Assembly: GCA_018302165.1 (NCBI GenBank)
Contig: JAGWAA010000009.1
Location: 1-25,599, forward strand
Direction: 5' to 3'
From: Candidatus Woesearchaeota archaeon
Lineage (GTDB): Archaea > Nanobdellota > Nanobdellia > SCGC-AAA011-G17 > GW2011-AR17
DNA: 25,599 nucleotides
The notes beneath the pieces were generated by a model. The model had not been told where the DNA came from, ran no database searches, and was given only the letters and a program-made list of their open reading frames with translations. Each line of letters begins with the position of its first letter. Position 1 is the first letter of the stretch. Both the position numbers and the translations under genes were made by a program. This document shows positions 1 to 7,681 of this stretch, piece after piece.

Positions 1-552
1 GTTTATCCCTGTCCTCAACATTTACATACGCTTGTTGAAAACTTATCTGAAGCTGATGATAAATTATATCTAACTTTTTATCCAAATGATTCTGGTTTTG
101 TTGATTTTGCTCAGACTCTCCATACTCTCTCTTATAGAGAAATGAATGACAGGTTGCGAGAGTATGGTGTTCATCCCTATATTCTCCAATGGGGAGATGC
201 TGATTTTCTGGGTTGGGGGAGTCATCCTGAATGTAAGATTGTGAGCATTTATGATAAAGTTGGTCCTGAGGCTGTGCATCGATGGAAAAAAGATTTATTG
301 TCTATACGACCACAGGATCTTCCTTTAGAATTTCTTCCTTTTGCAGGTTTTTTTACAGATAAAAGATTTGTTTGCTTGGAATTTCAAAATATTCCTGGAA
401 AATATATTCCTTATTTTCAAAGAGTTGTTCCTCACATTATTGAAGCAGGGTACACTCTTTCTGAGTTATCTGTACAATTACATGCATACAGAGGAGAAAA
501 TTATTCTGATCTTCATGAATATCAGGGGGTACTATTCCTTTTTCTAGGTTAA
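1..552 (+). CDS. Unrecognised protein, C-terminal part (runs off the left edge)
   Basis: The frame is open from base 1 to a TAA at 550-552 (183 residues), so the true start lies outside the window. A Met at 142 is internal, because coding continues upstream of it without a stop. The product is soluble-looking, with no membrane segment or signal peptide, and is rich in aromatics, Pro and His (for example QWGDADFLGWGSHPE near the middle). I see no family motif I can name. Codons look less AT-biased than in the ribosomal genes further along (many C-ending codons, CCT/CTC/CAC), which could mean a recent arrival, but that is an impression, not a measurement. The next gene has its own promoter, so the two are probably not an operon. 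Confidence 0.6.
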   Translation, partial: VYPCPQHLHTLVENLSEADDKLYLTFYPNDSGFVDFAQTLHTLSYREMNDRLREYGVHPYILQWGDADFLGWGSHPECKIVSIYDKVGPEAVHRWKKDLLSIRPQDLPLEFLPFAGFFTDKRFVCLEFQNIPGKYIPYFQRVVPHIIEAGYTLSELSVQLHAYRGENYSDLHEYQGVLFLFLG

Positions 553-710
553 AACAATTTATTGAAGTACCTTAGCTAATTGCTCTGTCCTAAATTAAAA
601 AGTAAAATATAAAAAGGTTTTTGTAGATTATTGTAAGGAAGAGTAGGCTTCTAGTTTTATTCTGAAAATGATATCAAATAATTTCTTAGTTGTCATTTAT
701 TGTTTATATT

Positions 711-734
711 CGGCTGGGGAAGTTTTTCCGACCG
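711..734. other. GC-rich hairpin in an AT-rich gap
   Basis: The 238-base gap after the first gene is AT-rich except for 711-745. Within it CGG...GGAA-GTTT-TTCC...CCG can fold into a short hairpin with an internal loop. It lies between the upstream stop and the TATA box of the transporter gene, so it could end the upstream transcript or be part of a small RNA. No U-tract follows it directly. Nothing else in 553-756 is recognisable. Confidence 0.3.
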
Positions 735-756
735 CGTTAGGCATAAATTCAATATA

Positions 757-764
757 TTTATATA
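757..764 (+). promoter_or_regulatory. TATA box for the MFS gene
   Basis: TTTATATA is centred about 30 nt before the ATG at 791, so transcription should begin at or just before the start codon (leaderless). Confidence 0.5.
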
Positions 765-790
765 TATTTTAAAAGATTTTATTTATTCAT

Positions 791-1960
791 ATGCAAAAAA
801 GGTTAAAATCAAATATTTGGAAATATTTTCTAATAATATTAACTAATAGAAGAAATTATATCCCTATCCTTGCTCTTTATTTTTTATCTCTTCCTAACAC
901 AACAGCTCAACAAATAGGGCTCTATACCGGAATTGGATGGATTGCAGGATTTCTTTTAGAAATCCCCTCTGGATATATTTCTGATAAAATGGGGCATAAG
1001 GCCGCATTAATTTTAGCAAAACTTTCTATGTTAGCTTCAACATTATTTTTTGTATTGGGAAATTCTTTACCTTATTTTATATTAGGTTCTGCATTCATCT
1101 CCATAGGATTTGCGTTTACATCTGGTACTGCAGAGGCTTTTTTGCATAATACCCTTTTAGGATTAAAGAAAGAAGGTAATTACGGAGATATAGATGGGAA
1201 AATTAAAGCTAAAGTTTCTTTAATCTCTGCAGGTATGATTTTGGCCCTGCCATTGTTAACTAAAATCTCTTTGTTGATGCCAATACAGGTATATTTAATT
1301 CTTGATATAGTTGGAATTATTATAGCCTTTTCTTTATTCTCTCCAAAAATAGAATATACTGCTGAAGATATTGAAGGAGAGAAAATTTTGTCGCAATTAA
1401 AGAGATTTAAGGGGACTGGGTTTTATAGGGTTTCTATTTTTTTAGGGATTATTGGGGCTTTTATACTTGGTCTTTCTCCATATAAAGAACCATTTGTACA
1501 GTCTCTTGGATTTCCAATAATTTTAATTGGTTTTATAATGGCACTTTCTAGAATAATTTGGTTTGTTGTGGGGCATAATTTGAATTTTTTGAAGAGAATT
1601 AAACTTCAAAAATTAATTTTTTATGAAATCTTTTTCTTTTCTGGCTTTATTATATTAAGCTCTCAATTAAAAAATCCTTATCTAATTGGAATAGTTTTGG
1701 CGATAGTAATAGGATATTATCATGCAAGAACGCCAATAATTACTGAACATTATCTGAATAATTTTTCGATTAACAAAAGGTATAAAGCAACTATGTTGTC
1801 AATTAAAGCGTTGATTGGAAAATTATTTGAAGCAATATTCACATTTGCTATTGGATTTGTAATGGTAATTTCATTCAGTATAGGATTTTTTATTTCTGGG
1901 ATAAGTCTGCTAATAATTTTATTAGTTTTTTATCCTTTTGTGAAAAGAAATTTGAATTAA
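791..1960 (+). CDS. Major facilitator superfamily transporter
   Basis: A 389-residue integral membrane protein with about twelve hydrophobic segments, the normal size for an MFS carrier. The loop after the second segment carries the MFS motif A pattern (GYISDKMGHK, residues 61-70, with Asp65, Gly68 and Lys70). That loop gates the substrate cycle in this superfamily. A charged central loop at about residues 185-205 separates the two six-helix halves. Nothing seen identifies the substrate; drug or small-metabolite efflux is typical of the nearest subfamilies but is a guess here. The ATG at 791 is favoured because a TATA box lies about 30 nt upstream and no ribosome binding site is visible. It converges on ftsZ. 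Confidence 0.85.
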   Translation: MQKRLKSNIWKYFLIILTNRRNYIPILALYFLSLPNTTAQQIGLYTGIGWIAGFLLEIPSGYISDKMGHKAALILAKLSMLASTLFFVLGNSLPYFILGSAFISIGFAFTSGTAEAFLHNTLLGLKKEGNYGDIDGKIKAKVSLISAGMILALPLLTKISLLMPIQVYLILDIVGIIIAFSLFSPKIEYTAEDIEGEKILSQLKRFKGTGFYRVSIFLGIIGAFILGLSPYKEPFVQSLGFPIILIGFIMALSRIIWFVVGHNLNFLKRIKLQKLIFYEIFFFSGFIILSSQLKNPYLIGIVLAIVIGYYHARTPIITEHYLNNFSINKRYKATMLSIKALIGKLFEAIFTFAIGFVMVISFSIGFFISGISLLIILLVFYPFVKRNLN

Positions 1961-2040
1961 TAAAGATTATTTGGTGAGATAAAAAATATTGGAATAAAAT
2001 TAACATTACATTAGATTTATTAACTAAAAAAATAAAAAAT

Positions 2041-3126
2041 TTAAACAAAATCAATGCCCAAATTATTTGACATGTGCTTGGAGTTGTCTTTTCTCTTAGC
2101 ACCCTTACCCATAATGTAAGGAGATGTAACACCGGTAATGATTGCCATTACTCTTAACTTACCTTTCATGTCACTAGAGATTCTTGCACCCCAAATAACA
2201 TTTGCATCTTCATCCAAAGCTTCAGTTAGCATGGTTAGCATGTTACCAACTTTGTTTACTTCATCTAAAGTTAAATCATCGCCACCAGAAACATGGATCA
2301 AAGCACCGGAAGCACCTTCATAACTAACTTCTAATAATGGATTTGATAGTGCACGACGAACAGCTTCTTCAACTCTATTTTGAGAATCAGATTCACCTAT
2401 ACCAACAACTGAAACATCACCATTGGACATGATTGCTTTTACATCTGCATAATCTAAGTTGACTAGAGATGGGACTGCAATAATTTCAACGATTCCTTTG
2501 ATCATTGTAGAGACTAATTCGTTTGCTACAGCAAAAGCTTGTTGAATTGGTAAGTTACCTGCAATTTTTACTAATCTGTTGTTATCAATAACAATTACTG
2601 TATCACAGACATCTCTTAATTGTTGTAAACCATATTCTGCTTTTTCTATACGTGCGCGCTCAATCTCGAATGGCATTGTGACAGCACCAATAACGATTGC
2701 TTTTTCTTCTTTTGCAATGGCAGCAACAACAGGAGCACAACCAGTACCAGTACCACCGCCCATACCAGCAGCGATGAAAACCATATCAGCACCGCGAAGC
2801 ATTTCTTTTAATTCGCCCAATTGTTCTTTAGCTGCTTCTCTTCCTTTTTCTGGAAATCCACCACAACCAAGACCTCTTGTTAAGTCTCTTCCGATTAATA
2901 ATTTTCTATCTGCTTCAACTAAGTCTAAGTGTTGTTTATCTGTGTTAATAGCCATAATCTCGGCACCTTGAACACCTTTTTTGAAAAGCCAGTTAGTAGC
3001 GTTTGTACCACCACCACCACAACCTATAACTTTGATGTTTGCATGTCCGACCACTTCGTTATGACTTTGACTAGTAGTATCAGCGTTTTTTAATGCGTTT
3101 TCTATTAATGAACCAAATACATTCAT
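2041..3126 (-). CDS. ftsZ: Cell division GTPase FtsZ
   Basis: A tubulin-family GTPase that polymerises into the midcell division ring. The 361 residues have the standard order: a short N-terminal tail, the nucleotide-binding start (GCGGGGTN, about 35-42), the tubulin signature GGGTGTG (123-129), and the T7-loop NLDYAD (223-228), whose acidic residues complete the GTPase site of the next subunit. A short linker leads to a C-terminal peptide ending GIDFV, placed where FtsZ proteins bind membrane-anchor partners. The family is close to archaeal FtsZ1. A GGGAGG ribosome binding site at 3136-3141, 9 nt before ATG, fixes the start. This is unusual here, since most neighbours look leaderless. No other division gene lies nearby. 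Confidence 0.97.
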   Translation of the reverse strand: MNVFGSLIENALKNADTTSQSHNEVVGHANIKVIGCGGGGTNATNWLFKKGVQGAEIMAINTDKQHLDLVEADRKLLIGRDLTRGLGCGGFPEKGREAAKEQLGELKEMLRGADMVFIAAGMGGGTGTGCAPVVAAIAKEEKAIVIGAVTMPFEIERARIEKAEYGLQQLRDVCDTVIVIDNNRLVKIAGNLPIQQAFAVANELVSTMIKGIVEIIAVPSLVNLDYADVKAIMSNGDVSVVGIGESDSQNRVEEAVRRALSNPLLEVSYEGASGALIHVSGGDDLTLDEVNKVGNMLTMLTEALDEDANVIWGARISSDMKGKLRVMAIITGVTSPYIMGKGAKRKDNSKHMSNNLGIDFV

Positions 3127-3172
3127 TTTTTATTGCCTCCCATAATAATTTCTAAACTTGTTGATGATGAGA

Positions 3173-3180
3173 TTTATAAA
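3173..3180 (-). promoter_or_regulatory. TATA box for ftsZ
   Basis: TTTATAAA lies about 50 nt before the ftsZ ATG. Start of transcription about 26 nt downstream would give a leader of about 24 nt that just contains the GGGAGG ribosome binding site. Confidence 0.5.
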
Positions 3181-3263
3181 GATTATTGTGATAGTAATTA
3201 TTAAATTATATTCATTGTGATGAAAAGTTTTTTTAAAACAATTTTTTTTAAAATAAAAAATAA

Positions 3264-3362
3264 TTACATTGCAACATAAGGTCCAATGTTTGATTCGTCA
3301 TCTAATTCTTCTTTTTCAATTAAGGGAAGATTCTCTATGAATTTCAAAAACCTCTTTTTCAT
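3264..3362 (-). CDS. Candidate 32-residue small protein beside ftsZ
   Basis: An ATG-to-TAA frame of 32 codons in the gap between ftsZ and the deoxyribosyltransferase-like gene. The product starts basic (MKKRFLKFIENLP), has an acidic middle (EKEELDDE) and ends in a short hydrophobic tail (NIGPYVAM). A TATA-like TTTAAAAA at 3385-3392 is centred 26-27 nt before the ATG, the same spacing as for the clear leaderless genes here. An in-frame stop two codons before the ATG fixes the N-terminus. It is on the same strand as ftsZ, 137 nt upstream, but ftsZ has its own TATA box. I do not recognise the family. The acidic-to-hydrophobic tail suggests a binding peptide, which is speculative. Confidence 0.5.
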   Translation of the reverse strand: MKKRFLKFIENLPLIEKEELDDESNIGPYVAM

Positions 3363-3439
3363 AGTTCTTTATAAAGAAAAAGGCTTTTTAAAGATTTATG
3401 TTTTTTTTAGTATATAATGGTAGCAAATAATTAGAAAAT

Positions 3440-3889
3440 CTATTTGTTAAATATGGATCTTACGACTGCTAAGCCACTTTCTAAAGTTTCTACTCTGTAT
3501 CCAGTTAATTCTCTAATAAAAACATGTTCATGAGGATTTCCTTTCTTTTCTATTACTGTTACAATGAGTTTATTAAATGCATTTGCCCAGCCATATTCAA
3601 TCATTGTACCTATTGAAATTGTTTGAGCACCAAGTAAATTTGCTAATAACACATCACAAGTTTGAACATCGTGAAAATCTCTTCTTACTAAACCTTTTTC
3701 TCCACATAAGGCTTTTACTAAATCACTATCATCTTCATCTAATTCGAAAGCAAGTTTTGTTTTGTCACGTTGTGGAGAAATTCCAGTTATTCCATACTTT
3801 GCTAGTTCTGAAATTGCAGATTTTCTCCAAGAATTTCGTTCATTATAATTTAATCCTGTTACTGGACCAGCTAAATAAACTTTAGACAT
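3440..3889 (-). CDS. Nucleoside 2-deoxyribosyltransferase-like protein
   Basis: 149 residues, the usual length for this family, which transfers or hydrolyses the base of deoxynucleosides or (in relatives) nucleoside monophosphates in salvage. Seen: the N-terminal YLAGP motif (5-9) at the end of the first strand, an Asp-rich stretch RRDFHDVQTCDVLLANL (69-85) that holds the ribose-binding Asp, and GTMIEYGWANA (94-104) with Glu98 at the place of the catalytic nucleophile. The insertion at 40-65 is acidic and loop-like. Substrate cannot be told from sequence. A TTTATAAA box at 3912-3919, exactly 27 nt before ATG, supports the start and an independent leaderless transcript, although the uL16 stop is only 33 nt away. 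Confidence 0.85.
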   Translation of the reverse strand: MSKVYLAGPVTGLNYNERNSWRKSAISELAKYGITGISPQRDKTKLAFELDEDDSDLVKALCGEKGLVRRDFHDVQTCDVLLANLLGAQTISIGTMIEYGWANAFNKLIVTVIEKKGNPHEHVFIRELTGYRVETLESGLAVVRSIFNK

Positions 3890-3911
3890 AAATAAAAAAT
3901 TAATTAAAGAA

Positions 3912-3919
3912 TTTATAAA
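3912..3919 (-). promoter_or_regulatory. TATA box for the deoxyribosyltransferase-like gene
   Basis: TTTATAAA is centred 27 nt before the ATG at 3889, in the short gap after the uL16 stop codon. Confidence 0.5.
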
Positions 3920-3921
3920 AT

Positions 3922-4434
3922 TTATTGGACTTCAATAGCGCATTTACCAGGAAGTTTTGGACTTGCAGATTTTAATGCTATACGCGCGTTTGGAATCCCA
4001 GTTTTTTCAACATAAACACAGAAAATTGGTGTTCCTTCTTTTAATTGTGCTGCTAAGCTCATAGCTTTACCAAATGAACGCTGCATACCTGTTTGCATCC
4101 TATCTGCTCCTGCTCCAGTAATCATCTTGTTTTCTCTTAAAACATGATGTGGATAGGCTCTGATTTGGAAATGATAATCTTTTCCTAATGTATTTGTTAA
4201 TCTTCTTACAACAGAAGTTCTTGCTGATTCTAATGCATTATGACGAACCTGAATTTTTTCTTTTGATACTAAGAAAACTTTATGAGGAAAGGTTCTTTTG
4301 TTGTCTCCAAAGTTGAATTTTTGCATTTTACAAACTGGAGTTGCTTTTACATAACCTTTTACCTTATATCTTGATTTTCTAGTGTAAGCACGCTTAACTT
4401 TTCTATAACATGAAAATTTTCTAATTCCTGCCAT
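3922..4434 (-). CDS. rpl10e: Large-subunit ribosomal protein uL16 (archaeal L10e)
   Basis: 170 residues, full length for archaeal L10e. It sits near the peptidyl-transferase centre and the 5S rRNA side of the large subunit. The basic N-terminus (MAGIRKFSCYRKVKRAYTRK), the segment HFQIRAYPHHVLRENK and the loop GADRMQTGMQRSFGKA are characteristic of the archaeal/eukaryal family. It lies 2 nt after the eL33 stop, so it is the third gene of an operon with the nucleotidyltransferase protein and eL33. A GGTGA stretch about 9 nt before ATG may serve as ribosome binding site. Confidence 0.96.
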   Translation of the reverse strand: MAGIRKFSCYRKVKRAYTRKSRYKVKGYVKATPVCKMQKFNFGDNKRTFPHKVFLVSKEKIQVRHNALESARTSVVRRLTNTLGKDYHFQIRAYPHHVLRENKMITGAGADRMQTGMQRSFGKAMSLAAQLKEGTPIFCVYVEKTGIPNARIALKSASPKLPGKCAIEVQ

Positions 4435-4436
4435 TT

Positions 4437-4694
4437 TTATTCAATCACCACTTTTTGTCCTAATCCTTGACCTGGAATACCTCTTTCAAAGACTGCTCTA
4501 ATGCAACCTTTATTGCCATGTGTGCTTTTAACTTCACCAATAATTGATTTTCCAGTTTCAGTTTTGAATGTAACTTTTTTACCAATTAATTTTTCTGCCT
4601 TAGCTTTTGTGTCAATATTTGAAACACTAATTACCATGTGTTTTGTGTTTTGACTTGCTCTGTTTCTTCTGTAGTTATTAATTATGCCTTCCAT
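4437..4694 (-). CDS. rpl35ae: Large-subunit ribosomal protein eL33 (L35Ae)
   Basis: An 85-residue member of the archaeal/eukaryal L35Ae family. The conserved opening MEGIINNYRRNRASQ, the central GKKVTF strand, and the signature HGNKGCIRAVFERGIPGQGLG (about 59-79) are all present. The N-terminal NYRR motif shows that the first Met is the real start even though the gene overlaps the end of the upstream nucleotidyltransferase gene by 13 nt. That overlap makes translational coupling likely. The gene is patchily distributed among archaea, and its pairing here with uL16 is not the standard ribosomal cluster order. Confidence 0.95.
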   Translation of the reverse strand: MEGIINNYRRNRASQNTKHMVISVSNIDTKAKAEKLIGKKVTFKTETGKSIIGEVKSTHGNKGCIRAVFERGIPGQGLGQKVVIE

Positions 4695-6523
4695 AATACC
4701 TCAACATCCTCGCCAATTATTGTTTTTATTGATTCTAAAGTTCTAGTTTTTAGGACTTTATCATGAGGCATTTTTATGCTCTTTATATACTTTTCGAACT
4801 CGTCAACGGTACTATTTTTTATATTTTCAAAGCCTCCGTCAGGAGTTATATTAGCAATCAATATCTCATCTCTTTTTGTTGAATCTTTAACTATGAATAC
4901 AACTTCTTTTAAAAAAATGATTTCTCCATTCTTTCCACCATATCTAAAATGGAGTTTTGCTTTGTCTAATTGCATAGAGCGTTTATAATCTAAAGTATCC
5001 ATGACTGCTCTTATGAATTCTTTTGATTCTCTTCTAACCTTATTAACTTCTTGTTTAGTTAATTTTTTAGTATCATAATCTTTTTTGCCTTTCAAAATTG
5101 TATTAAGATCATTATAATATTTTAATGGTAATTTTTCTTGTTCACATGCATACTTCTTGAATAATTCTGAAATATTTTGTGCGGTGATATTTTTTGCTCC
5201 AAGTTCAATTAATAATTCTCTAGTTAAATTCATGGTAGTAGTATAAATTTCTTGCATTATAGATTTTTCATTTCGATTTTCTATTTCTTTGAATAAAAGT
5301 TTGATTCTTTCTAAATAATCTTTACAATCTTTTAATAATTTATCAATATCCTTACCTGAAACTTCTTTTAATTCTCCATGTTCAATGTCTTTGAAAGTTT
5401 TTCTAATGTTTTCTAGGATTATTACATATTTTTTTTCTAATAATTTTTCTTTGTTAACATAAATTTCTTCCATTAATTTTACAGCTTCTTTTGGTGTTGG
5501 TGGAGGAATTCCATACAACATTAATGCTGCTTGTGTTGGATTCATAACTGCATAAAATAAATCTTCACCCACAACTGATAATAATTTTTGTTTTGTTCTT
5601 TCAATTAATTTATCTCCAATTTCCATGTTCATATCAATTGCTTCTGGAGATGGTTTGATTCTACCCATTTGTAAAAGTAATTTCCAAGGCATGAAAACTC
5701 CACGATCGAATAATGGAACTCCATCTCTTAACATTGTAAAAATTACTGGATTAGCATCTTTGACACTTTCCCAAAAATCAGTTAAGATATAAGTTTGAAT
5801 ATGGAATTGTGCTTTGACACCAGTAATTTGTGAAGCATCAAAACCCATGTTAATAATAATTGCTCTTAATTTGTCTCTTAATTCAAAACGGGACATTTTT
5901 TTAACATCAGTATCATCAATAACTATTGCTACATCAATATCATTAGGATTTGCATCTCCTCTGAATAAACTTCCAACAGCAATATAACTGACAACATATC
6001 TTTCAAATTTTTGAATAGCCATATTTTTGTGAAGTTCAGCAACTTTCAAAGCAGATAATAAACCTTTATCAAAAATTAATCCTGAATTTGCAACAGTTTG
6101 AATCAAATAATTTTTCGCATCATAACAAGCTTCTTTTAATTCAGAAATTAACATTACTTGTGGTTTGAAATTTTCATGAGTATTTTTTGCAATTTCATTT
6201 GTTTCTTTTGTACTTGAAACAATTAAATCATTTTTTTCTTGAATGTTTAAGTTTGCATCATCAAATAATATGAAAATATTAATCTCATTTGGATTTTGTA
6301 CTTCATTAGGCATTGGTTGAGCACCAGGTGGTAATGGTTGGTTAGGTAATTGAGGTAGAACTGACATTCCAACAAGATTAGGATATTTTTTTAGGCAATC
6401 TTCTTTAAATTTATCTAATTCAGATTTAATATGAGAAATCTTTTTTTCCATTTCTGGAGTTAATTTTGGAAGTTCAACACCTAGTTTAATATCATCATTT
6501 TTGGTGGTCTTTTTGTCTTTCAT
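4682..6523 (-). CDS. Two-headed nucleotidyltransferase / HEPN-like protein
   Basis: 613 residues with no close named family. Residues about 170-290 form a Pol-beta-type nucleotidyltransferase domain: GSLFRGDANPNDIDVAIVID has the GS motif (184-185) and metal-binding Asp195 and Asp197. Residues about 45-165 look like a second, degenerate copy: NPNEINIFILFDDA (77-90) mirrors NPNDIDVAIVIDDT (192-205), with the two Asp changed to Glu80 and Asn82. The flanking GLIFDKGLLSALK mirrors PLFDRGVFMPWK. A helical region at about 296-415 resembles the HEPN partner of MNT-HEPN pairs, and 420-515 looks like another helical copy. Neither has a clean RxxxxH motif. The last 100 residues are an alpha/beta tail. 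The gene heads an operon with eL33 and uL16 from a leaderless promoter, which suggests a translation-linked job. Substrate is unknown. Confidence 0.8.
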   Translation of the reverse strand: MKDKKTTKNDDIKLGVELPKLTPEMEKKISHIKSELDKFKEDCLKKYPNLVGMSVLPQLPNQPLPPGAQPMPNEVQNPNEINIFILFDDANLNIQEKNDLIVSSTKETNEIAKNTHENFKPQVMLISELKEACYDAKNYLIQTVANSGLIFDKGLLSALKVAELHKNMAIQKFERYVVSYIAVGSLFRGDANPNDIDVAIVIDDTDVKKMSRFELRDKLRAIIINMGFDASQITGVKAQFHIQTYILTDFWESVKDANPVIFTMLRDGVPLFDRGVFMPWKLLLQMGRIKPSPEAIDMNMEIGDKLIERTKQKLLSVVGEDLFYAVMNPTQAALMLYGIPPPTPKEAVKLMEEIYVNKEKLLEKKYVIILENIRKTFKDIEHGELKEVSGKDIDKLLKDCKDYLERIKLLFKEIENRNEKSIMQEIYTTTMNLTRELLIELGAKNITAQNISELFKKYACEQEKLPLKYYNDLNTILKGKKDYDTKKLTKQEVNKVRRESKEFIRAVMDTLDYKRSMQLDKAKLHFRYGGKNGEIIFLKEVVFIVKDSTKRDEILIANITPDGGFENIKNSTVDEFEKYIKSIKMPHDKVLKTRTLESIKTIIGEDVEVLWKA

Positions 6524-6549
6524 TATAGGTCTTAAAGTTCAAGACTACA

Positions 6550-6557
6550 TTTATAAA
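6550..6557 (-). promoter_or_regulatory. TATA box for the nucleotidyltransferase-eL33-uL16 operon
   Basis: TTTATAAA is centred about 30 nt before the ATG at 6523, implying a leaderless first gene. Confidence 0.5.
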
Positions 6558-6599
6558 GGTTTTGGTAAGTTGAATTAAGAAGATTTTAAATAAAAAAAT

Positions 6600-7199
6600 T
6601 TACCTAGAAGCATCAGATTGTCTTTCAATTTCTAATTTTTTACCGATAGCATTACTTGTTTGATCCATATTGTAAGCTTTGATAATTTCTTCTGCTAATG
6701 CATCTTCGATGCTTTTTTTCTTTCCGTAAGAATTAGCGTAAGAACCTTGTACCATTAATTTTAAGGCCATATCTATTCTTCTTTGTGGTGCACATTCAAC
6801 TGCTTTTGGATATCTTGCTCCACCATACTCAATTGTTGTAATTTCTTCTCTTGGTGCAGCATTTTCTAATGCTTTGACAAATACTTCAATTGGATTTTTA
6901 TTGGTTTTTCTTTCAATAATTAAAAATGTTTTTTCAACAATAAGATAAGTTGTAATTGCTTTACCACCGCATCTTCCAGAAGAGATTTTATGCTTTTTAC
7001 CCTTGTGACCTGGAATCATTAGTTTATTGATTAATCTTTCAACAATGTTTGTTTTAGATTTCCAAAATTGTGTACCAATATTTCTTCCACAAGTTCTTGG
7101 AACAACAATTTGTTTTAAATTAATATAATCTTGTAAACCTAAATCAGTTACTTTGATTTGATTAGTATCCCATCTGTCGAATATTTTTAATTCATTCAT
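6600..7199 (-). CDS. rps7: Small-subunit ribosomal protein uS7
   Basis: 199 residues, matching the archaeal S7 length. S7 nucleates assembly of the 30S head and contacts the E-site tRNA. Conserved parts seen: VERLINKLMIPG near residue 55, PIEVFVKALENAAPREE (about 103-119) and the rRNA-binding stretch CAPQRRIDMALKLMVQGS (about 135-152). It overlaps the uS12 stop by 4 nt (ATGA type), so the two are translationally coupled. In many archaea EF-2 and EF-1A follow; here a different operon follows. Confidence 0.97.
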   Translation of the reverse strand: MNELKIFDRWDTNQIKVTDLGLQDYINLKQIVVPRTCGRNIGTQFWKSKTNIVERLINKLMIPGHKGKKHKISSGRCGGKAITTYLIVEKTFLIIERKTNKNPIEVFVKALENAAPREEITTIEYGGARYPKAVECAPQRRIDMALKLMVQGSYANSYGKKKSIEDALAEEIIKAYNMDQTSNAIGKKLEIERQSDASR

Positions 7200-7633
7200 C
7201 TTCTACCCTTCTCAATTTTTCCTCTTAGTAAAGCATTTAATGACTGATCATTTACTTTGATTACTTGCCATCTAACACATGGAATATCTCCTTTTGCACG
7301 ACCCATTTTACCACCAATACATTCTATGATAATTTCATCGTGTTCATCAATCATTTTGATTGCTCCCATTCCTGGTGCGAAAGCTGTTACTTTTTTTCCA
7401 TTCTTGATTAATTGACATCTAACTGCTTTTCTCATTGCTGAGTTTGGCTGTTTTGCTTCTAATTGAATTTTTTCTAGAACAATAGCTTTAGCTTGATGTG
7501 ATCCTTCTAGAGGGTCAGATTTAACTTTTAAATTAAAGATTCTTCTTTTATAATCTTTATTAAGCATTAAACTAACTTTTCTTCGTTTCCTTAATTTTGT
7601 TCCCGCATTTAAACCGTTACTTTTTTTACTCAT
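7196..7633 (-). CDS. rps12: Small-subunit ribosomal protein uS12
   Basis: 145 residues, the archaeal length. S12 lines the decoding centre. The conserved loop QPNSAMRKAVRCQL (about 62-75) and the basic N-terminus (TKLRKRRK) are clear. The gene has its own TATA-like box at 7660-7667, about 30 nt before ATG and just past the nusA stop, so uS12-uS7 can be made separately from the polymerase genes. Confidence 0.97.
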   Translation of the reverse strand: MSKKSNGLNAGTKLRKRRKVSLMLNKDYKRRIFNLKVKSDPLEGSHQAKAIVLEKIQLEAKQPNSAMRKAVRCQLIKNGKKVTAFAPGMGAIKMIDEHDEIIIECIGGKMGRAKGDIPCVRWQVIKVNDQSLNALLRGKIEKGRR

Positions 7634-7659
7634 TTTTCTTGGTTAGAGAAATTCAGGAC

Positions 7660-7667
7660 TTTTTAAA
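7660..7667 (-). promoter_or_regulatory. TATA box for uS12-uS7
   Basis: TTTAAAAA is centred about 30 nt before the uS12 ATG, in the 48-nt gap after nusA. Confidence 0.45.
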
Positions 7668-7681
7668 GGTTTCTGTCAAAT

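Noticed and set aside
640..700. C/D-box-like elements (CTGA and TGATA) in the first gap
   Set aside because: The C-box match is imperfect, and no paired C/D and C'/D' set with proper spacing is seen.
2579..2971. 130-residue plus-strand frame antisense to ftsZ
   Set aside because: It is Pro/Ser-rich with no family pattern and exactly mirrors the conserved FtsZ codons; a shadow frame.
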